From an uncultured Aureimonas sp. (GTDB lineage Bacteria; Pseudomonadota; Alphaproteobacteria; Rhizobiales; Rhizobiaceae): a stretch of DNA of 37,845 nt. Below are positions 33,069 through 37,845 of the stretch, piece after piece (position 1 is the stretch's first letter; the number at the start of each line of letters is the position of its first letter). Position numbers and translations under genes: made by a program. Under the pieces are notes generated by a model, which was given only the letters and a program-made list of their open reading frames with translations, made no database searches and had not been told where the DNA came from. The stretch lies in contig NZ_CAJYIU010000102.1 in assembly GCF_913775355.1 (NCBI RefSeq), positions 1-37,845 on the forward strand, read 5' to 3'.

Positions 33069-34736
33069 CTACGCGTCGATCATCGCCTGAAGGGTTTCCA
33101 GCCGATCGGCCTCGGCGGCCGGCTTGTCCCATCGCAGTCGGGAGACGCGCGGAAACCGCATCGCGACGCCGGACTTGTGCCGGGTCGAGCGCGCGAGCCC
33201 TTCGAAGGCCACCTCGATCACGAGACCATGGTCGGGCTCGGCGCGCACCGAGCGGACCGGCCCGAAACGCTCGATCGTGTTGTCCCGGATATACTTGTCG
33301 AGCTGCTTCAGCTCCTCGTCGGTGAAACCGAAATAGGCTTTGCCGACCGGCACGAGTTCCGGCTGCTCCTCCGGGCCCGTCCAGACACCGAACGTGTAGT
33401 CGGAATAGAAGCTCGAACGCTTGCCGTGGCCGCGCTGGGCGTACATCAGCACCGCGTCGATCAGGTGCGGGTCCTGCTTCCACTTGAACCACGGCCCCTT
33501 CGGTCGGCCGGGAACATAGGCCGAGTCCCAGCGCTTCAGCATCAATCCTTCGATGACGGGATGCGGCGGATCTGCGCGCAGGCGAGCAAGGTCCTCGAAC
33601 CGATCGAACACCACGAAGGGCGAGATGTCGAAGCGGCTGGCCTCCAGTCCTTCGACGAAACGGTCCAGCCGCTTGCGCCGCTCGGCGAAAGGGAACGCCC
33701 GGATATCTTCGGCTCCGTCCTGAAGAAGGTCATAGGCGCGCAGGAACACCGGATGCATCTTCATCACGGCGGCCGACACGCTCTTGCGGTTCAGCCGCTG
33801 CTGGAGGTCGGAGAAGGTGCCGACCACGATATCGTCCCGCACCGCGCCCTGGTGCGGATGAACGGCCGGCCGGCCTCCGCCCTTCACGGCGGGACGCGCG
33901 ACGAGCAGCTCGCCATCCAGCGAGCCCTCGAAGGTCATGTAGTTGAGGAGGTCGGGAAAAGCGCCCGACACGTCGTCCCCGGTACGCGAGTAGAGGCGCT
34001 TCACGCCGCGCTCGACCGTCGCTTGGACCCGGATCCCGTCCCACTTCCACTCGGCCGCATAGTCCTGCGGCGTGATGCGGCCGTAGTCGGGCTCCTCCAG
34101 CGGCTGCGACAGCATGACGGGCCGAAATGGCGAGGCGGCCGCGGAAACCGGCTTGTCCGTCCTGCCCTCAAGCCAGTCGAAGAGCTCGACATAGGGCGGG
34201 CGGAGACCGTGCCAGAGTTCCTCGATCTCCACGATGTTTTTGCCCCCGAAGTCGGCGAGGGCCTGTTTGGCGAGGCGGGAGGACACGCCGATCCGCAACG
34301 ATCCCGTCACGAGCTTCAGGAGAGCGTAGCGGCCGGACGAATCGAGCTTGTCCAGCCACGCTTCGACGAGGCGCGGCCCCTCGGCCCGCGTCGCCGCATC
34401 GAGTTCGGTGACCACCTGCTCGAGCGTCGGCGTGTCGTTTCGCCGGACGATCTCGCCGTCGTGCGGCGACGGCCAGACCAGCGCGATGGTTTCCGCGAGA
34501 TCGCCGACATAGTCGTAGGAATAGCCGAACAGGACTTCGTCCATCCGCTCGGTCATCAGGTCGCGCAGCATCGCGGGCTTGACCGAGCGGATATCGAGTT
34601 CGCCCGTGATGGCCGCAAGCGCGTAGCCGCGCTCCGGATCTGGAACGGTGCGAAAATGATCCGCCATCAGCCGCAGCTTGCCGTTGCGCGACGGCGTCAG
34701 GACGAGGCGATCCAGGAGGTCGGCAAATCGCTGCAA
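33069..34736 (-). CDS. ATP-dependent DNA ligase
   Basis: A 555-residue ligase. Residues 1-190 form the N-terminal DNA-binding domain (QRFADLLDRLVLTPSRNGKL). The adenylation domain carries motif I AAEWKWDGIR with the nucleotidyl lysine at 231, motif III region FEGSLDGELLV and motif IV IEGLMLKR, followed by GPWFKWKQDP. The OB-fold ends with motif VI-like RFPRVSRLR. Length and layout fit the bacterial ligase that usually lies beside an SNM1-type exonuclease, a DEXH helicase and a phosphoesterase; none of these is in the window. The start is a TTG at 34736 without a good ribosome binding site; an in-frame stop lies just upstream, so no longer N terminus is available. Confidence 0.93.
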   Translation of the reverse strand: MQRFADLLDRLVLTPSRNGKLRLMADHFRTVPDPERGYALAAITGELDIRSVKPAMLRDLMTERMDEVLFGYSYDYVGDLAETIALVWPSPHDGEIVRRNDTPTLEQVVTELDAATRAEGPRLVEAWLDKLDSSGRYALLKLVTGSLRIGVSSRLAKQALADFGGKNIVEIEELWHGLRPPYVELFDWLEGRTDKPVSAAASPFRPVMLSQPLEEPDYGRITPQDYAAEWKWDGIRVQATVERGVKRLYSRTGDDVSGAFPDLLNYMTFEGSLDGELLVARPAVKGGGRPAVHPHQGAVRDDIVVGTFSDLQQRLNRKSVSAAVMKMHPVFLRAYDLLQDGAEDIRAFPFAERRKRLDRFVEGLEASRFDISPFVVFDRFEDLARLRADPPHPVIEGLMLKRWDSAYVPGRPKGPWFKWKQDPHLIDAVLMYAQRGHGKRSSFYSDYTFGVWTGPEEQPELVPVGKAYFGFTDEELKQLDKYIRDNTIERFGPVRSVRAEPDHGLVIEVAFEGLARSTRHKSGVAMRFPRVSRLRWDKPAAEADRLETLQAMIDA

Positions 34737-34932
34737 GCGCGTGAACCGGAGATTGGCGTTGGATCGCTAGATAGTTCGCGCTCGCCACAGGGCGAGAAGC
34801 AGGGCCTTGTCTGGCTCCAGTCTACACCGGATCGATGACGTCGGGCGGTACACGGCCGTCTCAGCAAGCCCGCTTCGCGCTTCGATAGGAGCTCACTTCT
34901 AGCGGTGGATCGGCGATCCATGGCGGCGGTTT

Positions 34933-35754
34933 CTACACCTGCGCCGGGAGCGGCCTTGCCATGGCGGCCAGCGCCGCGCGCTCCCGCAGGCCCAGATTGT
35001 GCCTCGCCGTGAACACGGCATCGGCGTCCATTCCGGGCTCGCGGATCAGCCATTCGAGATAATCGCCCGGCACGTCTGCGATCGTCGCGCCCTTGTAACG
35101 GCCGAAGCGGAAGCGGACGAGAAGCGCCGGCTCCGCCGACACCTTTTCAGCCCGGGCGAGGAATTCCGCGGCATCGCTACACCGGGGCATCAGTTCCTGT
35201 GCGATCCGGCGTAGAAGCACCGCGGTGCAGAGGGCATCGTAGAGGGCGCGGTGGGGATGCGACCCCTCGAGCCTGTCCGCGACATCCGTCAGATCGAGCG
35301 GCACATATTTCACGAGCGACTGCAGCCCGTGGGCGCGCACGCCCGGAAAGGCGCGCAAGGCGAGCTTGTAGGTGCAGAGCCAGAGACCCGGCAGACGCAG
35401 GCGAGAGCGATCAAACGAGGCACGCTGCGCCGCATAGATGGGCGCCCCGGCAAACCCCGCTCGCGCCGTTTCGAAATCCGGCGCGCCCACAAGCGCCTCG
35501 TCGGTGATCCGATGAACCCTACGCGCGCCCGGCGAAATCGGTACACCGCTTGGGTCGACGAGCGTCTCGCGAGGATCGAAAATGCGACCGGAGAGTAGGT
35601 CGACATCTACCGAGCCGATCTCGATCACCGCGTCGTCTTCTAGCTTGTGTCCCGCCGTCTCCACATCGATGACACGGACGACCAATTCGGACGGGTTCTG
35701 GAAGAGGTTGGGCGGGGAGGACGTGGAAGGAAAAAGATCGGTCATCCCTTCCAT
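34933..35754 (-). CDS. DnaQ-like DEDDh 3'-5' exonuclease with C-terminal DUF3820-like segment
   Basis: A 273-residue protein. The exonuclease fold has Exo I RVIDVETAG (Asp, Glu), Exo II in YAAQRASFDRSRL (Asp) and Exo III in HRALYDALCTA (His with Asp five residues on), so the DEDDh set is complete. Residues from about 215 read VRFRFGRYKGATIADVPGDY then LEWLIRE, the core of the DUF3820 segment found behind some exonucleases. It probably trims or repairs nucleic acid ends; it is not the replicative epsilon subunit, which lacks the extra part. The ATG at 35754 has GGAAGG at good spacing; the ATG at 35745 is the alternative. A 196-base gap without a gene separates it from the ligase. Confidence 0.88.
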   Translation of the reverse strand: MEGMTDLFPSTSSPPNLFQNPSELVVRVIDVETAGHKLEDDAVIEIGSVDVDLLSGRIFDPRETLVDPSGVPISPGARRVHRITDEALVGAPDFETARAGFAGAPIYAAQRASFDRSRLRLPGLWLCTYKLALRAFPGVRAHGLQSLVKYVPLDLTDVADRLEGSHPHRALYDALCTAVLLRRIAQELMPRCSDAAEFLARAEKVSAEPALLVRFRFGRYKGATIADVPGDYLEWLIREPGMDADAVFTARHNLGLRERAALAAMARPLPAQV

Positions 35755-35875
35755 ATCGGCCTTCCGGGACGACCATACCAGTGCGGCGCGCCATCGCGGC
35801 CCGCTCGCCCCGAGCGATCGGATCTCGGCTGTCATGCCCTCTTGGCGTCGACGCGCAGGAGAGCTACACCATTTC

Positions 35876-35890
35876 TTACGTTTACGTCAA
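35876..35890. promoter_or_regulatory. Possible operator ACGT-N2-ACGT upstream of the nitronate monooxygenase gene
   Basis: TTACGTTTACGTCAA contains two ACGT half-sites two bases apart. It resembles the TTGACGT-AACGTAA-like sites proposed for MerR-type regulators of branched-chain and fatty acid breakdown in proteobacteria, with the right half exact and the left outer bases different. It lies 15 bases before the gene start, in the divergent region. Confidence 0.35.
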
Positions 35891-35905
35891 AGAACGGAGC
35901 ATTCG

Positions 35906-36859
35906 ATGTCCCTGCCCCCCATCCTTCAAGGGCGTCTGCGACTGCCCCTCATCGGCGCTCCGCTCTTCATCATCTCCCATCCCGCTTTGGTGATCGCACA
36001 GGCACGGGCCGGCATCGTCGGTGCCTTTCCGGCTCTCAATGCGCGCCCTGCCGAGCAGCTCGACGATTGGCTTGCCGAAATCTCTGAAGCTCTGGCCGAA
36101 CCTCCTTCGAACGGCTGGCCAATCGCGCCCTTCGCCGTCAACCAGATCGTCCATCGCTCCAACAAGCGCCTCGAACCCGATCTCGCCGTCTGTGTTCGGC
36201 ACAAGGTTCCGATCGTGATCACCTCTCTCGGCGCCGTCGAAGAGGTAAATGAAGCGGTCCACTCCTACGGCGGCATCGTCCTCCACGACGTTATCAACGA
36301 CCGCTTCGCTCACAAGGCGATCGAGAAAGGGGCGGACGGACTGATCGCGGTGGCTGCCGGCGCAGGCGGTCACGCCGGCACGCTCTCCCCTTTCGCCCTC
36401 ACGGCGGAAATCCGGCGCTGGTTCGACGGTCCGCTGTTCCTGTCCGGCGCGATCGCCACGGGCGGCGGCATTCTGGCAGCGCAGGCTGCGGGGGCAGACG
36501 GCGCCTACATGGGCTCCGCGTTCATCGCCACGACGGAAGCACGAGCCGACGAGCGCTACAAGGCTGCGATCGTGGCGAGCCGAGCTAAGGACATCGTCTA
36601 CTCCAATCTTTTCACAGGCATACACGGCAACTACCTGCGCGCCTCGATCGAAGCCTCCGGACTCGATCCGGACCATCTCCCCGAGAGCGATCCGTCGAAG
36701 ATGGATTTCGGAGCCGACACGGGCGCGAAGGCTTGGCGAGACATCTGGGGCGCCGGCCAAGGCGTCGGATCGATCGACGCCGTCACGCCTGTCGCGGACC
36801 TTGTCGATCGACTTGCCAGCGAATATGCCGAAACGCGCACGCGGCTCGCGATCCGGTAA
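35906..36859 (+). CDS. Nitronate monooxygenase-like FMN protein (2-nitropropane dioxygenase family)
   Basis: A 317-residue TIM-barrel flavoprotein. NMO landmarks are LRLPLIGAPLFIISHPALV at the N terminus, VGAFPALNARP, HKVPIVITSLG, VAAGAGGHAGTLSPFAL with the catalytic His of the GGHAG motif, FLSGAIATGGGILAAQAAGA for the FMN phosphate, and YMGSAFIATTEARADERYK. The family oxidises alkyl nitronates such as propionate 3-nitronate, or serves as an enoyl-reductase-like enzyme; bacterial members often have unknown substrates. The ATG at 35906 follows CGGAGC. Divergent from the exonuclease with 151 bases between starts. Confidence 0.92.
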   Translation: MSLPPILQGRLRLPLIGAPLFIISHPALVIAQARAGIVGAFPALNARPAEQLDDWLAEISEALAEPPSNGWPIAPFAVNQIVHRSNKRLEPDLAVCVRHKVPIVITSLGAVEEVNEAVHSYGGIVLHDVINDRFAHKAIEKGADGLIAVAAGAGGHAGTLSPFALTAEIRRWFDGPLFLSGAIATGGGILAAQAAGADGAYMGSAFIATTEARADERYKAAIVASRAKDIVYSNLFTGIHGNYLRASIEASGLDPDHLPESDPSKMDFGADTGAKAWRDIWGAGQGVGSIDAVTPVADLVDRLASEYAETRTRLAIR

Positions 36860-36888
36860 CGTGCACGCCAGTTTCGGCAGAAAAACGC

Positions 36889-36917
36889 TTGAACCCCGAA
36901 CCCAATGGCGCTATCAG
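36889..36917 (+). promoter_or_regulatory. Promoter of tRNA-Thr
   Basis: TTGAAC (36889-36894), a 17-base spacer and TATCAG (36912-36917), with the -10 ending 32 bases ahead of the mature tRNA. Spacing is ideal and both hexamers are close to the sigma70 consensus. Confidence 0.65.
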
Positions 36918-36949
36918 AGCGCCATCCGCCGGGCGTTAGCCCAGGCCGG

Positions 36950-37025
36950 GCCGCTTTAGCTCAGTCGGTAGAGCACATCATTCGTAATGATGGGGTCAGG
37001 TGTTCGAATCACCTAAGCGGCACCA
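36950..37025 (+). tRNA. tRNA-Thr, anticodon CGU
   Basis: A complete cloverleaf with encoded CCA. The acceptor arm is GCCGCTT with AAGCGGC, the D arm GCTC/GAGC, the anticodon stem CATCA/TGATG around the loop TTCGTAA (anticodon CGT, reading ACG), and the T arm AGGTG/CACCT around TTCGAAT. It carries threonine. A strong promoter lies upstream. A decayed transposase segment begins 88 bases after it, in the usual position for insertions beside tRNA genes. Confidence 0.95.
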
Positions 37026-37113
37026 TTTTATCCCTTATCTATGAGCGTCTTTCGGTCGGCTAAAATTTCGAGCTGATTCATGATTTTGTCCGGCCTTTAG
37101 CAAGGAGGCATGG

Positions 37114-37311
37114 ATGGCAGGAGCGTTGTCAATCGATCTTCGGCACAGAATTCTCTGTGCGATGTGGAATGGCGGCTCGACGCATGCGGCAGCCGAGCAA
37201 TTTGAGATCGCGATTGCCGACGCGGTGAGCTGACGCTCGCGGGACCCAGCAGGCCGGAGCGATGCACACCGGTTCAAACTGGAATCGCTAATCGAAGCGG
37301 CCGCTCGCCAT
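37114..37311 (+). pseudogene. Remnant of an IS630-family transposase (5' end)
   Basis: From ATG 37114, after an AAGGAGG ribosome binding site, the frame reads MAGALSIDLRHRILCAMWNG and HAAAEQFEIAIADAVS, which matches the helix-turn-helix N terminus of IS630-type transposases (ALS-DLR-R, then AAAERF-V). A TGA at 37231-37233 stops it at residue 40, about where relatives have Trp. The same frame then continues with RSRDPAGRSDAHRFKLESL, reminiscent of the next part of the family, before similarity fades. The rest of the element, including the DDE catalytic residues, is missing, so it is a dead fragment. No terminal inverted repeats were found. Confidence is moderate because only about 60 residues are informative. 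Confidence 0.6.
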
Positions 37312-37731
37312 GCGCAGGCGCCAAACCCTCCACCGGCGGCGGACCATCAAAGCGCTCCTCTGATCGTCACCAGTACGGGCAAAATGGCGAACGCCGCCTA
37401 TCGAGTTCGGCCCATGGTGGGTGGTAGCACAAACGTTCGTTCACTAGGCCGTTAAGTGGCAGCATGTCATGGCGCGACCCTACGTCCGGAAGAAGCTGAC
37501 GAAAAGTTCGCGACCGATGTCGTGGGTGCTATTACGCCGAGGCGTTTATGTGTGCCGCTTGCGCCGAATGATGGGACCTGGCGCTGTTCCGGTTGCGCGA
37601 GGATGTCCGGCGCTATGGCGGGGCGCTTGCGTCGCGTTTCGGCCTGTCAGGGGATGGGCCGGGTGCCGATCGCGCGGCGAGCGATGATGCAGGCGCGGAC
37701 GAAGCGAGCGACGTGGTGCCCTGAACGCACG
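37312..37731. other. Gene-poor stretch between the transposase remnant and the rRNA operon end
   Basis: About 420 bases with no supported gene. Short open frames of about 50-100 codons occur on both strands but lack ribosome binding sites and recognisable domains. One frame, 37572-37724, gives 50 residues (WDLALFRLREDVRRYGGALA and onward) with a coding-like composition and no start, and could be the last part of a decayed gene. The minus-strand open frame covering the right edge runs over the 5S rRNA and is not real. Confidence 0.5.
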
Positions 37732-37765
37732 AACGCCCGCCGCGGTTTTCACCGGGGCGGGCGTT
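37732..37765 (-). terminator. Hairpin downstream of 5S rRNA
   Basis: AACGCCCGCC (37732-37741) pairs perfectly with GGCGGGCGTT (37756-37765) around a 14-base loop that can form a small inner stem. It lies about 30 bases past the 5S 3' end on the minus strand. There is no long T-run after it, but position and strength suit the terminator of an rRNA operon. Confidence 0.7.
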
Positions 37766-37794
37766 GATGGGGATGAGGAGAGATGGGATGCGAT

Positions 37795-37845
37795 TGGCAG
37801 ACCTGGCAGCGACCGACTTTCCCGCGTCTTAAGACGAAGTATCAT
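37795..37845 (-). rRNA. rrf: 5S ribosomal RNA, 3' part
   Basis: Read on the minus strand, the last 51 bases contain the characteristic 5S 3' portion: CGTCTTAAGACGCGGGA, then GTCGGTCGCTGCCAGGTC. The gene continues past the window edge. The sequence differs from the usual pattern at several places (for example TGATACTTCG where TGGTACTGCG is common, and GGGAAAGTCGG for GGGAGAGTAGG). The 3' end is placed near 37795 by comparison with remembered 5S sequences and may be off by a few bases. It shows that an rRNA operon lies to the right on the minus strand. Confidence 0.85.

Noticed and set aside
34737-34932. LexA-type or other operator between ligase and exonuclease
   Set aside because: GTTC-like words occur but no second half-site at the spacing needed; nothing convincing found.
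37456-37767. A 103-codon plus-strand open frame near the right edge
   Set aside because: No ribosome binding site or recognisable domain, and it runs into the rRNA terminator hairpin.
37546-37845. A 99-codon minus-strand open frame at the right edge
   Set aside because: It reads through the 5S rRNA 3' part and its terminator, which explain the sequence.
1-37845. CRISPR array, toxin-antitoxin pair, prophage or retron
   Set aside because: No regularly spaced repeats, no paired small toxin/antitoxin genes, no phage structural genes and no reverse transcriptase motif seen on either strand.

Overview
The window is a GC-rich (roughly two-thirds G+C by eye) chromosomal segment from an alphaproteobacterium, most likely of the order Hyphomicrobiales (Rhizobiales). 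The clues are a C4-pathway 5-aminolevulinate synthase preceded by a candidate Irr (ICE) box, a TGA-N9-TCA iron-rhodo box in front of siderophore genes, a DUF952-pyrD gene pair, a DUF6460 membrane protein, and TRAP and FrcBC-type sugar transporters resembling those of rhizobia. An Aurantimonadaceae-like origin would fit, but that is inference and was not tested.

Layout. 1-3.1 kb: the 5' end of a penicillin-binding D-Ala-D-Ala carboxypeptidase lipoprotein, a short-chain dehydrogenase, a SleB-type cell wall hydrolase and a type 2 malate dehydrogenase followed by a strong hairpin. 3.6-7.9 kb: a sugar-uptake and breakdown operon with a FrcB-like binding protein, a FrcC-like permease, a class I aldolase-like protein and a PfkB kinase. 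It has no ABC ATPase. 7.9-9.7 kb: an MsbA-like ABC exporter on the minus strand. 9.8-17.4 kb: a sugar-acid style locus. On the minus strand are a D-2-hydroxyacid dehydrogenase and a FucU/RbsD protein. On the plus strand are an Ldh/YiaK-family reductase, a GntR regulator behind a perfect 11-bp inverted repeat, the three TRAP subunits (DctP, DctQ, DctM) and an L-idonate-5-dehydrogenase-like zinc enzyme.

17.4-22.1 kb: a siderophore-interacting protein on the minus strand and a divergent Dpp-type ABC importer on the plus strand (binding protein and two permeases, again without ATPases), sharing an intergenic region that holds the iron-rhodo box. 22.1-24.5 kb: an endonuclease/exonuclease/phosphatase-fold protein overlapping a monotopic sugar transferase, then a divergent sugar-nucleotide epimerase-like gene and a 57-residue charged protein. 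24.5-28.7 kb: hemA, an AbrB-type membrane protein translationally coupled to an aminotransferase, and mscL. 28.8-32.7 kb: a YjbQ-family protein, an HSL-type esterase, DUF952, pyrD and a class IV-like histone deacetylase homologue. 32.7-36.9 kb: a DUF6460 protein, an ATP-dependent DNA ligase standing apart from its usual partners, a DnaQ-like exonuclease with a C-terminal DUF3820-like segment, and a nitronate monooxygenase-like flavoprotein. 36.9-37.8 kb: tRNA-Thr(CGU), a decayed IS630-type transposase start, about 400 bp without a gene, and the 3' end of a 5S rRNA at the right edge, so an rRNA operon on the minus strand continues beyond the window.

How the genes work together. Two carbohydrate units (3.6-7.9 kb and 9.8-17.4 kb) each pair uptake with phosphorylation/cleavage or oxidation of the substrate. 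One iron unit pairs importer genes with a ferric-siderophore reductase under a shared putative RirA site, and hemA carries a candidate Irr site, so iron control appears twice within 6 kb. The most novel part is the 3.6-7.9 kb operon: a sugar importer without ATPase coupled to an uncharacterised class I aldolase-like enzyme and a sugar kinase.
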